Origin: Thiobacillus sp. SCUT-2
Lineage (GTDB): Bacteria > Pseudomonadota > Gammaproteobacteria > Burkholderiales > Thiobacillaceae
Direction: 5' to 3'
Assembly (NCBI RefSeq): GCF_035621355.1
Contig: NZ_CP141769.1
Coordinates: forward strand, 1,984,001 to 2,048,000
Length of the DNA: 64,000 nt
The first letter of the stretch is position 1, and each line of letters starts with the position of its first letter. The notes beneath the pieces were generated by a model. The model did no database searches and had not been told where the DNA came from. It saw nothing but the letters and a program-made list of their open reading frames with translations. The position numbers were made by a program, and so were the translations under genes. This document shows, piece by piece, positions 13,288 to 22,093 of the stretch.

Positions 13288-13860
13288 ATGTCCGGTCTGC
13301 TGGCTTTCTTCATCGTCCTCGCCATCCCGGCGATTTATGCGATCTTCGTCTTCAACCAGCTCGTCTCGCTCAAGCATAACGTCGGCAAGGCCTGGTCGAA
13401 CATCGACATCCTGCTGAAGCAGCGCCACGACGAACTGCCCAAGCTCGTCGAGACCTGCAAGCAGTACATGCAGTTCGAGCAGGAGACGCTCGAAAAGGTG
13501 ATGCGCGCGCGCAGCCAGGTCGCCAGCGCACGCGAGACGCAGAACATCGCCGCGCTGGGCGAAGCCGAGAATGCGCTGCGCGTCGGCCTCGGCAACCTGT
13601 TTGCGGTGGCCGAGGCCTACCCCGAGCTGAAGTCCAACGAAACCTTCCTGCATCTGCAGGGGCGCATCACCGGCCTCGAGAACGCGATCGCCGACCGCCG
13701 CGAGTTCTACAACGACTCCGTCAACGTCAACAACGTGCGGGTCGAGCAGTTCCCCGACACGCTCGTCGCCCGCCTGTTCGGCTTCCGGCAGTTTCCGCTC
13801 CTGCGGTTCGCCGCCGCCGAGAAGCGCGACGTCGACCTCGGGCAGCTCTTCGCACGCTGA
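13288..13860 (+). CDS. lemA: LemA family protein
   Basis: 190-residue membrane-anchored protein with an N-terminal hydrophobic segment (about 3-23) and the LemA core (FNQLVSLKHNVGKAWSNID, then LLKQRHDELPKLV). The rest is predominantly coiled helical. LemA proteins are widespread and their exact role is unsettled. The TGA stop overlaps the ATG of the next gene (TGATG), showing translational coupling to the GIDE-like gene, a common LemA partner. Confidence 0.9.
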   Translation: MSGLLAFFIVLAIPAIYAIFVFNQLVSLKHNVGKAWSNIDILLKQRHDELPKLVETCKQYMQFEQETLEKVMRARSQVASARETQNIAALGEAENALRVGLGNLFAVAEAYPELKSNETFLHLQGRITGLENAIADRREFYNDSVNVNNVRVEQFPDTLVARLFGFRQFPLLRFAAAEKRDVDLGQLFAR

Positions 13861-14768
13861 TGTTCACGCCCGACCGCACGGCCGAGTGGCGTCACGACTA
13901 CGCCAACTTCGCGCTCGGCGGCGGCAATCTGCTGCTCCTGCTGCTGGGGCTGAAACTGCAGTCCGCGATCGGCTGGAACGTCAGCGTGGCGCTGGTCGGA
14001 CTGACGAGCTTCTGGGCGTGGTTCGCCAACCTCAAGCGCTACCGCACGGTGGCGGACACGCCCACGTCGCGCGTCGCCTCGGCCCCGCAAGGCTATGTGG
14101 AACTCGCCGGCCACGGCCGGCAGCCGCCCGGGGAGGGCCTGGTGAGCCCCGTCAGCGGCCTGCCGTGCCTGTGGTATCGCTACCGGATCGAGCGCAAGAA
14201 CGGCGACCGCTGGGAACAGGTCGAATCCGGCGTCTCGCACGACACCTTCGGCATGAGCGACGGCAGCGGCAGCGTGCTGGTCGATCCGGAAGGCGCGGAA
14301 ATCCTTACCTCGCACAAGCAGGTGCTCCATCAGGACGGCTTTCGCAAGACCGAATGGACCCTGATCGAGGGCGAGCCGCTCTACGTCATCGGCGAGCACG
14401 TCACGCTCGGCGGCCCCAACGCCGTGCTCGACAAGAACGCCGACCTCGCCGCGCTGCTGGCGGAATGGAAGGCCGACAAGACGGCGCTGCTCGCGCGCTT
14501 CGATCAGAACCGCGACGGCGAAATCGACCTCGACGAGTGGGAGCGCGTGCGCCAGACGGCCTCCGACGAAGTCGACCGCGCCCACCTCGATATCCGCCTG
14601 AAGGACCCGATCCACCTGATCCGCAAGCCGGCGCAGGGCCGCCCCTACCTGATCGCGAACCGCGAAACCACGGCGGTCGTTCGGCACTACCGGCTATGGA
14701 GCTGGCTGCACCTCGGTCTGACGATGTCGGCTGTGATCGGGCTGGTGCTGATCGGAAGCACGGCCTGA
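13860..14768 (+). CDS. GIDE-domain membrane protein with an EF-hand
   Basis: 302-residue protein with two membrane helices near the N-terminus (about 18-33 and 38-56) and one at the C-terminus. The middle resembles the GIDE domain found in LemA-linked bacterial proteins and in eukaryotic mitochondrial E3 ligases. No RING finger is present. Residues 215-226 (DQNRDGEIDLDE) form a textbook EF-hand calcium loop with D, N, D, G, I, D and E in the expected places. It is coupled to lemA by a one-base overlap. Function is unknown; calcium binding is inference from the loop. Confidence 0.75.
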   Translation: MFTPDRTAEWRHDYANFALGGGNLLLLLLGLKLQSAIGWNVSVALVGLTSFWAWFANLKRYRTVADTPTSRVASAPQGYVELAGHGRQPPGEGLVSPVSGLPCLWYRYRIERKNGDRWEQVESGVSHDTFGMSDGSGSVLVDPEGAEILTSHKQVLHQDGFRKTEWTLIEGEPLYVIGEHVTLGGPNAVLDKNADLAALLAEWKADKTALLARFDQNRDGEIDLDEWERVRQTASDEVDRAHLDIRLKDPIHLIRKPAQGRPYLIANRETTAVVRHYRLWSWLHLGLTMSAVIGLVLIGSTA

Positions 14769-14823
14769 TCCCGCTTGCCCCGCCTGTCTTCCCGCCCTAT
14801 ATTGCGGACATGGAGGACGCATC

Positions 14824-15099
14824 ATGAAACAGCCCATACCCGAAACACCCGCCGACTACGACCACACGCGCATCATCGAGCGGCCGGATGGCTTCTACTG
14901 GACCGATGCGGCAACCGGCGAGGAATACGGCCCGTTCGCGACCCTGCTCGAGGCGGTCCAGGATATGGAATACAACGCCGACAGCGACTACGAGCCCGGT
15001 GAAACGATCGAGGAGGCGGAGGACGAGATCGGCATCTCCGACTGGATCGACCCCGACACCGGCGAGCCCGGCGAGGAATCCCACCGCCCGCCCGACTGA
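14824..15099 (+). CDS. Conserved hypothetical acidic protein
   Basis: 91-residue soluble and strongly acidic protein, with glutamate/aspartate dominating the C-terminal half. It contains aromatic motifs (DGFYWTDAATGEEYGPF) that recur in small betaproteobacterial hypotheticals. A ribosome-binding site (GGAGG) precedes the ATG by seven bases. It follows the lemA pair by 55 bp and may be co-transcribed. I do not recognise a function. Confidence 0.6.
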   Translation: MKQPIPETPADYDHTRIIERPDGFYWTDAATGEEYGPFATLLEAVQDMEYNADSDYEPGETIEEAEDEIGISDWIDPDTGEPGEESHRPPD

Positions 15100-15108
15100 G
15101 CGCGGGCT

Positions 15109-15525
15109 TCAGTGCCGCGGCGCTCTGCCCGCCACGGCTTCGGCCGCCCGCGCATCGCGCTCGAACACGTTGTCACGATAGGGATTGCCGCCCCGCAGCC
15201 AGGCGAGCAGCCCGGCCAAGGGATACAAGACCAGCAGCAACAGGCCCCATCGCTCGAACTGCCGCACATGCGCACGCTCGTGCGCACGCGTCGCCGTCAG
15301 CGCGGCAAGCGACACCCCCAGCACGACATGCCCGAGCGTCAGCGCTGCCACCGCTCCGCTGAACGGAAAACCGCGCGCGAGGAGCCAGGCCGGCCAGCCA
15401 CCTGCGACTTCCAGCACGCCCCCCACCCGCCGCAGCGTACCGCCGCTTGCGCGCGCCGCGAGCGCGATCAGAAGGCCCAGCAGCGTTGCCGGCGAGGCCC
15501 AGACGTAGCGCACCAGCCGCAGCAT
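15109..15525 (-). CDS. Small membrane protein with HExxH motif
   Basis: 138-residue protein with several hydrophobic segments (about 9-25, 56-78 and 92-110). An HERAH sequence at residues 82-86 fits the zinc-metalloprotease HExxH pattern. It is followed by VRQFERWG and, further on, GGNPYRDNVFERDA. No family name is certain. The gene ends convergently to the acidic protein and lies directly downstream of the reductase gene (one-base gap), so it is probably in its operon. Protease activity is a hypothesis only. Confidence 0.55.
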   Translation of the reverse strand: MLRLVRYVWASPATLLGLLIALAARASGGTLRRVGGVLEVAGGWPAWLLARGFPFSGAVAALTLGHVVLGVSLAALTATRAHERAHVRQFERWGLLLLVLYPLAGLLAWLRGGNPYRDNVFERDARAAEAVAGRAPRH

Positions 15526-16986
15526 TCAGCCATCCTGCGCCCCCGCGAACCAGCGCGCCTCGTGCAGTCCCGCGTCCACGAAACGCCGGCGCGCCTGCTC
15601 GAGCTGCGCGCCGGTTCCGGCGGCATAAACGTCGAAGCGGTGCAGGTCCGGGTAGTCCTGCGCGATACCCCCGAGCAAGGCGTCGAGATCCGCGGCCGGC
15701 GCGTGCGGCAGATAGCTGAAATTGTCCAGCGCATCGGCCCAGGCCCGGCACAGGTTGTCCTGGTAGTGCCCGGCTTCGTCGGCCACCCAGTGCAGATCCA
15801 TCGATTCGGCGAGCTCCAGTGACATCGCGTGCTGCACCAGGCTCTTGATCGGCGCGAAGCCGGCGCCGAAGGCGAGAAAGATGACCGGGCGCGGCGAATC
15901 CTCGTCGAGCGCGAATTCCCCGAACGGTCCTTCGACCCCCACCGTGTCGCCCGCCCGCAGTGTGCCGAACACGGCGCTGGCGAACGCATCGTCCGTGCGA
16001 TGCGGGATCTGCACCTCGATGTGGCGGTCCTCGCACGGACAACTGGCGATCGCGTAGCGGCCGCGCATGCCGTCGAAGGCAAGCTCCACGCTTTGCCCGC
16101 CCAGGTAGCGCAATCGCTGGCTGCGCGGCGCGAGGATGTGCAGCGCCGCGATGTGCGGGTTGAACACCTCGACCGACTTCACCTTGGCGGCCAGTTTCTG
16201 CACGGGAATGTCGCGCGCGCCCGCCACGTTGGCCTCGACGACGACGTCGTTGACGGGCGCGTACGCACACAGCAGGATCACGCCGGCCTCCTTGTCGGCG
16301 TCCTTGAGGACGTAGTCGTGGGCGTGGACCTTCTTCACCTCGCCCGACACGACCCTGGCTTTGCACTCGCCGCAGTTGCCGTTGCTGCACCCGTAGTTGA
16401 GCGAGACGCCGTTGCGCAGCGCGGCTTCGAGCAGCGTGTCGTTGCCTTCCACGAAGAACTCGTGGCCGCTGGGCAGGATCGTGACGTGGGCCGACATGAT
16501 TTTGAGTATCCTTTCCTTTGCAATCACCGCTTGGGCCTGCGCCGCCTCTGCCGGCACTTCGGCCAGGTTGCGCAGCAGGAATGCGCGCACGCTGTGCAGG
16601 GCATGATGGGTTTCGGCGCTTGCGTCTTCGTCGATTTCCTCGATCTTCTCGTCGAGCCAGGCCAGCACGTTGCCATAGTGCATCAGCAGCGCCTTGGCCG
16701 CGGCATAGTCGTCGCCGAGTTCGGTGAGGCGCGCGGCAAGGACGGCCTTGTCCGGCAGCGCGCGTTCGAGCACCCGCTTGGCGAACGCCTTCTCCTTGAT
16801 TTCCGTGACGCGGCGGAACTCGGCATCGTCGTCCCACTTCACCTCGGGAAACGCGCGCAGCAGCTCGTCGAGCTCGACCATGCCGTCGAACGTCGCCAGG
16901 GAACCGCTGCGGATCATTTCCTGCAGCGCATGGCGCGGCTGTCCGACCAGCCTCGCCACGCGTGAAAGCGGGATCAGATGACTCAT
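15526..16986 (-). CDS. HTH-like domain fused to 2Fe-2S / FAD / NAD reductase
   Basis: 486-residue protein. Residues 1-45 look like a MerR/excisionase-type helix-turn-helix (SRVARLVGQPRHALQEMI). Residues 50-160 are helical and unrecognised. A plant-type ferredoxin domain follows with Cys200, Cys205, Cys208 and Cys240 binding a 2Fe-2S cluster. FAD-binding (RYAIASCPCED) and NAD-binding (FLAFGAGFAPIKSL) modules of the ferredoxin reductase family complete it. The C-terminal part resembles reductases of ring-hydroxylating oxygenases and of CDP-6-deoxyhexulose dehydration. Start ATG 16986. It is divergent from recJ. Confidence 0.75.
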   Translation of the reverse strand: MSHLIPLSRVARLVGQPRHALQEMIRSGSLATFDGMVELDELLRAFPEVKWDDDAEFRRVTEIKEKAFAKRVLERALPDKAVLAARLTELGDDYAAAKALLMHYGNVLAWLDEKIEEIDEDASAETHHALHSVRAFLLRNLAEVPAEAAQAQAVIAKERILKIMSAHVTILPSGHEFFVEGNDTLLEAALRNGVSLNYGCSNGNCGECKARVVSGEVKKVHAHDYVLKDADKEAGVILLCAYAPVNDVVVEANVAGARDIPVQKLAAKVKSVEVFNPHIAALHILAPRSQRLRYLGGQSVELAFDGMRGRYAIASCPCEDRHIEVQIPHRTDDAFASAVFGTLRAGDTVGVEGPFGEFALDEDSPRPVIFLAFGAGFAPIKSLVQHAMSLELAESMDLHWVADEAGHYQDNLCRAWADALDNFSYLPHAPAADLDALLGGIAQDYPDLHRFDVYAAGTGAQLEQARRRFVDAGLHEARWFAGAQDG

Positions 16987-17089
16987 GGGTTCATCGTACT
17001 CCGTCCGCGCAGCCGACAGAACCCGCAATTCAACACATTCTGAATTCCTGATCTGCGCACCGGCGGCGCGCTGCCACTACAATCGCGCC

Positions 17090-18790
17090 ATGCCGTCGAT
17101 CGTCACCCGCCCCTGCCCCGCCGATGCCCGTTCCGCGCTCGAGGCCGCCGGCCTCGCGCCGGCCTGGGCACGGCTGTATGCCGCGCGCGGCGTCAGCCAC
17201 CCCGACGAAGTCGCCCACCGCCTGCCGCAGCTGTTGCCACCTGCCGGCCTGCTGCACGGCGAGCGCGCTGCGGCCCTGCTCGCCGATGCCATCCGCGACC
17301 GCAAGCGCCTCCTGATCGTCGCCGACTACGACGCCGATGGGGCGACGGCGTGCGCGGTCGGCGTGCGCGGCCTGCGCATGCTCGGCGCCCGCGTCGATTA
17401 TCTGGTGCCCAACCGGCTCGAACACGGCTACGGCCTGAGCCCGGCGATCGTCGAGCTCGCGGCCGCACGGCAGCCCGACCTGCTGGTGACCGTCGACAAC
17501 GGCATCGCGGCCGTCGCGGGCGTGGCTGCGGCGAATGCGCGCGGCATCCCGGTGCTCGTCACCGATCATCACCTGCCCGGCGACGCCCTGCCGGACGCCG
17601 CCTGCATCGTCAATCCCAACCAGCCGGGGTGCAGCTTCGGCTCGAAAAATCTGGCCGGCGTCGGCGTGATGTTCTACGTGCTGCTCGCGCTGCGTGCGGA
17701 ACTGCGCCGGCGCGGCGCCTACGCCGATCGTCCCGAACCCGACCTGCGCGCGCTGCTTGATCTGGTGGCGCTCGGCACCGTCGCCGACGTCGTCAAGCTC
17801 GACGCCAACAACCGCACCCTCGTCGCCCAGGGCCTCGCGCGCATGCGCGCCGGCAAGGCCTGCGCCGGCGTCAATGCACTGTTCCGCGCCGCTGGTCGCG
17901 ACCCCGCCCGCGCGACAGTGTTCGATCTCGGCTTCATGCTCGGACCGCGGCTCAACGCCGCCGGGCGCATCGACGACATGGCGCTCGGGATCGAATGCCT
18001 GCTGGCCGACGACCCGGCCTCCGCGCAACGGCTCGCGCAGGAACTCGATGCGCTCAACCGCGCGCGGCGCGACGTCGAGGGCGACATGCTGGAGGAGGCG
18101 CTCGCCATCCTCGCGAATTTTGACCCGAGCGACAGCCACAGCCTCACCGCCTTCCAGCCGGACTGGCACGCCGGCGTGATCGGCATCCTGGCGTCACGGC
18201 TCAAGGACAAGTTCCACCGCCCCACGATCGTCTTCGCGCAAAGCGACAGCGGCGAACTCAAGGGCTCGGGCCGCTCGATCCCCGGGCTGCACCTGCGCGA
18301 CGCCCTCGACCTCGTCGACAAGCGCCATCCCGGCCTAATCCTTAAGTTCGGCGGCCACGCCATGGCGGCCGGCCTCAGCATTGCCGGCGGCCGCCACGAC
18401 GATTTCAGCCGCGCTTTCGAGGCGGTCGTGCGCGAGCTCATCGACCCGGCCGACCTCGAGGGCATGATCGAGACCGATGGCGAACTGGCGCTGGAGGAGC
18501 ACTGCTACGAACTGGCCGAACAGCTCGACCACGCGGTCTGGGGACAGGGCTTCCCCGCGCCGCTGTTCACGGCCACCTTCGACGTCGTGGCGCAGCGCAT
18601 CGTCGGTGAAAAGCACCTCAAGCTCAGGCTGGAACGCGAGGGGGCGTCGTTCGAGGCCATGCGCTTCTTCCACCCCGATCCGCTGCCCGAGCGCATTCGC
18701 GCGGTCTACGCGCTGATGCCCAACGAATTCAATGGCCAGCGTGCGCTGCAGCTGAAGCTGCAGCATTGGGAGCCGGCGGAGCGCGCCTGA
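17090..18790 (+). CDS. recJ: Single-stranded-DNA-specific exonuclease RecJ
   Basis: 5'-3' exonuclease acting on single-stranded DNA in recombination and mismatch repair. It shows the DHH phosphoesterase motifs: VADYDADGATA at about 77-87, TVDNG, the DHH triad in VTDHHLPG, and LNAAGRIDDM. The DHHA1 domain (GSGRSIPGLHLRDAL, GGHAMAAGLS) and a C-terminal OB domain follow. At 566 residues it is the usual length. ATG 17090 was chosen because the frame upstream is not family-like. Confidence 0.95.
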   Translation: MPSIVTRPCPADARSALEAAGLAPAWARLYAARGVSHPDEVAHRLPQLLPPAGLLHGERAAALLADAIRDRKRLLIVADYDADGATACAVGVRGLRMLGARVDYLVPNRLEHGYGLSPAIVELAAARQPDLLVTVDNGIAAVAGVAAANARGIPVLVTDHHLPGDALPDAACIVNPNQPGCSFGSKNLAGVGVMFYVLLALRAELRRRGAYADRPEPDLRALLDLVALGTVADVVKLDANNRTLVAQGLARMRAGKACAGVNALFRAAGRDPARATVFDLGFMLGPRLNAAGRIDDMALGIECLLADDPASAQRLAQELDALNRARRDVEGDMLEEALAILANFDPSDSHSLTAFQPDWHAGVIGILASRLKDKFHRPTIVFAQSDSGELKGSGRSIPGLHLRDALDLVDKRHPGLILKFGGHAMAAGLSIAGGRHDDFSRAFEAVVRELIDPADLEGMIETDGELALEEHCYELAEQLDHAVWGQGFPAPLFTATFDVVAQRIVGEKHLKLRLEREGASFEAMRFFHPDPLPERIRAVYALMPNEFNGQRALQLKLQHWEPAERA

Positions 18791-18856
18791 CCGGCGTCCC
18801 CTTGCCGCGAGCCGACCGAATCGGATACCTTGAAGACTGATACCGAAGCTGCCAGC

Positions 18857-19450
18857 ATGCCGCCGATCACCTTCGCCCTCATCCTGCTGAATGTTCTCGT
18901 CTACGCGCTCGAACTGGCGACCGGCCCGGACATCATCCGCGTGTTCGGCCTGTGGCCGCCCGGCTCGGGCGGCGTCTTCCATCTCTGGCAGCTCGTCACC
19001 TACAGCTTCCTGCACGGCTCGCTCATGCACCTGGGCTTCAACATGTTCGCCGTGTGGATGTTCGGCGCCGCGCTGGAGACGCGCTGGAACGACCTGCGCT
19101 ATCTGCTGACCTACCTCCTCAGCGTCGTCGTTGCCGCGATGACGCAGATCGTCGTGAGCGGCTTCTTCCTGCACAGCAGCATGGCCGTCATCGGCGCCTC
19201 CGGCGGCGTGTTCGGCCTGCTGCTCGCGTATGCGCTCTATTTTCCGCGCAGCTCGATCACGATCGTCTTCCTGCCCTTCATCCGGATTCCCGCACGCACC
19301 TTCGTGCTCGGCTACGGCATCGTCGAACTGCTGCTCGGCCTCACCAACACCGATGCCGGGGTCGCCCACTTCGCCCACCTCGGCGGGCTGTTCGGCGGCT
19401 GGCTGGGGGTGCAGTATTTTCGCGGCCGCGGCGTGTTCGGCCAGCGCTAG
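18857..19450 (+). CDS. Rhomboid family intramembrane serine protease
   Basis: About 197 residues and six membrane helices. The catalytic serine lies in GASGGVFG and the catalytic histidine in HFAHLGGLFGGW. The N-terminal HGSLMHLGFNM corresponds to the oxyanion histidine region. An alternative TTG start at 18830 would add nine polar residues; ATG 18857 places the first helix directly at the N-terminus as in relatives. It follows recJ by 66 bp. Substrates are unknown. Confidence 0.88.
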   Translation: MPPITFALILLNVLVYALELATGPDIIRVFGLWPPGSGGVFHLWQLVTYSFLHGSLMHLGFNMFAVWMFGAALETRWNDLRYLLTYLLSVVVAAMTQIVVSGFFLHSSMAVIGASGGVFGLLLAYALYFPRSSITIVFLPFIRIPARTFVLGYGIVELLLGLTNTDAGVAHFAHLGGLFGGWLGVQYFRGRGVFGQR

Positions 19451-19562
19451 CCTTGCTGGCGACCATCCCGCCCAGGCCCGCCTCGCGCCCCGTTCCGCCC
19501 GGCAGACGCCCGGAGCCGCGGCGCCAATCCGGTCGCCGCGACGCGCCCTGCCTCCGGCATTC

Positions 19563-20573
19563 TCAGGCGTAGCCCTGCGGGTTCCGTTCCTGCCAGCGCC
19601 ATGCGTCGGCGCACATGCGCGGCAGGTCGTACTGCGCGCGCCAGCCGAGCTCCCGCGCGGCGAGGCCGGGGTCGGCCCAGCACTGCGCGACGTCGCCGGC
19701 GCGGCGCGCGACGATCTCATAGGGAACGCGCTTCCCGCTCGCCGCCTCGAACGCGCGCACCATGTCGAGCACGCTCACTCCGCGCCCGGTGCCGAGATTC
19801 CACGTCCCCACGCCGTGCAGCTGCGGCAGGCGGTCCAGTGCAGCCACATGCCCGCGTGCGAGATCGACGACGTGGATGTAGTCGCGCACCCCCGTGCCGT
19901 CGGGCGTCGGATAGTCGCCGCCGAAGACGTTGAGATGCGGCCGCCGGCCCACCGCCACCTGCGCCACGTAGGGCATCAGGTTGTTGGGGATGCCGCGCGG
20001 ATCCTCGCCGATCAGCCCCGACTCGTGCGCGCCCACCGGATTGAAGTAGCGCAGCAGCGCGACCTTCCAGCCCGCATCGGCGTGCGCGATATCGCGCAGC
20101 ATCTCCTCGATGACGAGCTTGGAGCGCCCGTAGGGATTCGTCGCCGACAGCGGGAAATCCTCGGTGATCGGCACCGTCGCCGGATCGCCGTAGACCGTCG
20201 CCGACGACGAGAAGACCACCGCCTTCACGCCGGCCGCCGCCATCTCCTCGAACAGCGCGATGCTGCCGCCGATGTTGTTGTCGTAGTAGAGCAGCGGCTT
20301 TTCGACCGATTCGCCCACCGCCTTCAGCCCGGCGAAATGCACCACCGCATCGATGCGGTGATCGGCGAACAGCCGCCGCAGCGCGGCACGGTCGCGGATG
20401 TCGCCTTCGACGAAGGCCACCGGCCGGCCGGCGATCTGCGCGACACGCTCGAGCGACGTTGGGCTGCTGTTCGAGAGGTTGTCGTACACGACCACTTCAT
20501 GCCCGGCCGCCAGGCATTCCACTGCGGTGTGCGAGCCGATGTAGCCCGCGCCGCCCGTCAAAAGTACCTTCAC
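19563..20573 (-). CDS. galE: UDP-glucose 4-epimerase GalE
   Basis: 336-residue short-chain dehydrogenase that interconverts UDP-glucose and UDP-galactose for the polysaccharide locus. The NAD motif [10 protein letters not shown] is at the N-terminus, the catalytic S-S-S-ATVYG and YGRSK are in the middle, and [14 protein letters not shown] is near residue 230. The start is GTG 20573, preceded by GGAGGAAACAGGG. It is the last gene of the minus-strand sugar-nucleotide block; rfbD ends 19 bp upstream. Confidence 0.95.
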   Translation of the reverse strand: MKVLLTGGAGYIGSHTAVECLAAGHEVVVYDNLSNSSPTSLERVAQIAGRPVAFVEGDIRDRAALRRLFADHRIDAVVHFAGLKAVGESVEKPLLYYDNNIGGSIALFEEMAAAGVKAVVFSSSATVYGDPATVPITEDFPLSATNPYGRSKLVIEEMLRDIAHADAGWKVALLRYFNPVGAHESGLIGEDPRGIPNNLMPYVAQVAVGRRPHLNVFGGDYPTPDGTGVRDYIHVVDLARGHVAALDRLPQLHGVGTWNLGTGRGVSVLDMVRAFEAASGKRVPYEIVARRAGDVAQCWADPGLAARELGWRAQYDLPRMCADAWRWQERNPQGYA

Positions 20574-20592
20574 CCCTGTTTCCTCCTTGTTG

Positions 20593-21489
20593 TCATTCGC
20601 GGGCCAGGCACAGCGCCAGCGCCGCGCGCCAGTCCTGCAGCCGCACGCCGAAGGTACGCTCCAGCTTGCCGTTGTCGAGGCGCGAATTGAGCGGGCGCCG
20701 GGCCGGCGTCGGATAGTCGCTGCTCGGGATCGGCACCAGCCGGCTCGGCACCCAGGTCTCGTCGAATTCGTCGAGCGCCTGGATCGCCTCGGCGAAGCCA
20801 TGCCACGACGTCTCGCCGGCGTTGGTCATGTGGTACACGCCCCAGGGCACGGCTGCGGCGAAACCGTTCGCCGGCGACACGATCTGGCCCAGCACCAGCG
20901 CCGTCGCTTCGGCGAGGTCGCGGCACCACGTCGGCGCGCCGATCTGGTCGGCGACGATCTTCAGTTCCGGACGCTCGCGCATCAGGCGACGCATGGTCAG
21001 CAGGAAATTGCTGCCGCGCGCCCCGTACACCCAGGACGTGCGGAAGACCAGATGGCGGCAGCCCGTGGCCGCGATCGCGCGCTCGCCTGCGAGCTTGGTC
21101 GCTCCGTAAACGTTGAGCGGGCCACAGGCGCCGTCCTCGCGCCAGGGGGTGTCGCCGCCGCCGTCGAACACGTAGTCGGTCGAATAGTGCACGAGCAGCG
21201 CGCCGCGCCGCGCCGCCTCCTCGGCCAGCACGCCGGGGGCCACGGCGTTCACCGCGTGCGCGCGCTCGGCATCGCCCTCGGCCTTGTCGACCGCGGTGTA
21301 GGCCGCAGGATTGACGATGACGTCGGGCGCAAGCTCGCGCACTGTCCGGCGCACCGCGTCGACGTCGGCAAGGTTCAGCGCGCTCGAATCCAGCGCCACG
21401 ATCTCGCCCAAGGGGCTCAGCGTGCGCCGCAGCTCCCAGCCGACCTGGCCGCGCGCGCCGGTGAGGAGGATGCGGCGAGCGGGCGTCAA
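20593..21489 (-). CDS. rfbD: dTDP-4-dehydrorhamnose reductase RfbD
   Basis: Last enzyme of dTDP-L-rhamnose synthesis, 298 residues. It shows TGARGQVG at the N-terminus, [12 protein letters not shown], the STDYVFDG segment and catalytic [13 protein letters not shown] start at 21489 overlaps the TGA of rfbC (TTGA), gives the right length and leads straight into the Rossmann motif; the upstream frame is unrelated. It is tightly coupled to rfbC. Confidence 0.93.
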   Translation of the reverse strand: MTPARRILLTGARGQVGWELRRTLSPLGEIVALDSSALNLADVDAVRRTVRELAPDVIVNPAAYTAVDKAEGDAERAHAVNAVAPGVLAEEAARRGALLVHYSTDYVFDGGGDTPWREDGACGPLNVYGATKLAGERAIAATGCRHLVFRTSWVYGARGSNFLLTMRRLMRERPELKIVADQIGAPTWCRDLAEATALVLGQIVSPANGFAAAVPWGVYHMTNAGETSWHGFAEAIQALDEFDETWVPSRLVPIPSSDYPTPARRPLNSRLDNGKLERTFGVRLQDWRAALALCLARE

Positions 21490-22028
21490 ACGTAGACCTC
21501 CGCGTCCGCCAGCAGCGGCAGCACCTGGTCCTTGGCCGACAGCGTCGGCGCGCCTTCGAGCGGCCACTGCACGCCGATCTGGGGATCGTCCCAGCGGATG
21601 CCGCGGTCCCACTGCGGCGCATAATAGGCCGTGGTCTTGTAGAGAAAATCGGCGCTGTCGGAAAGCACCAGGAAGCCATGCGCGAAGCCCGGCGGGATCC
21701 ACATCATGCGCCGGTTCTCGGCCGAGAGCTCATAGCCGACCCATTGGCCGAAATGCGGCGACGACCGGCGCACATCCACGGCGACGTCGAACACGCTGCC
21801 GCTCGCCACGCGCACCAGCTTGCCCTGCGGCTCGTTCAGCTGGTAATGCAGCCCGCGCAGCACGCCCTTCGCCGAGCGCGAATGGTTGTCCTGAACGAAA
21901 TCGAGATCGAGGCCGAGCTCGGCGAAGGTCCGGCGGTTCCAGCTTTCGAGAAAGAAGCCGCGCGCGTCGCCGAAGACCTTGGGCTCGAGGAGGAGGACAC
22001 CGGGGAGGGAGGTTTCGATTGCGTTCAT
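21486..22028 (-). CDS. rfbC: dTDP-4-dehydrorhamnose 3,5-epimerase RfbC
   Basis: 180-residue cupin enzyme of dTDP-rhamnose synthesis. The family blocks DARGFFLESWN, FVQDNHSRSAKGVLRGLHYQ, VDVRRSSPHFGQW and PPGFAHGFLVLSD are present, including the catalytic histidine in RGLHYQ. Start ATG 22028. A heptad repeat element lies in the 65-bp gap between it and rfbA. Confidence 0.95.
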   Translation of the reverse strand: MNAIETSLPGVLLLEPKVFGDARGFFLESWNRRTFAELGLDLDFVQDNHSRSAKGVLRGLHYQLNEPQGKLVRVASGSVFDVAVDVRRSSPHFGQWVGYELSAENRRMMWIPPGFAHGFLVLSDSADFLYKTTAYYAPQWDRGIRWDDPQIGVQWPLEGAPTLSAKDQVLPLLADAEVYV

Positions 22029-22036
22029 GTATTGGT

Positions 22037-22091
22037 GGGCGGGGAGCGGGGAGCGGTTCCGCTTACTGCTTACCGCTTCCCGCTCACCTTC
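22037..22091. repeat. Heptanucleotide repeat element between rfbA and rfbC
   Basis: One arm has GGGGAGC-type heptads (about 22038-22057). The other has four heptads in register: GCTTACT, GCTTACC, GCTTCCC, GCTCACC (22061-22088). The arms are roughly inverted, so the element can fold into an imperfect hairpin. It fills the intergenic gap. Confidence 0.7.
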
Positions 22092-22093
22092 CT

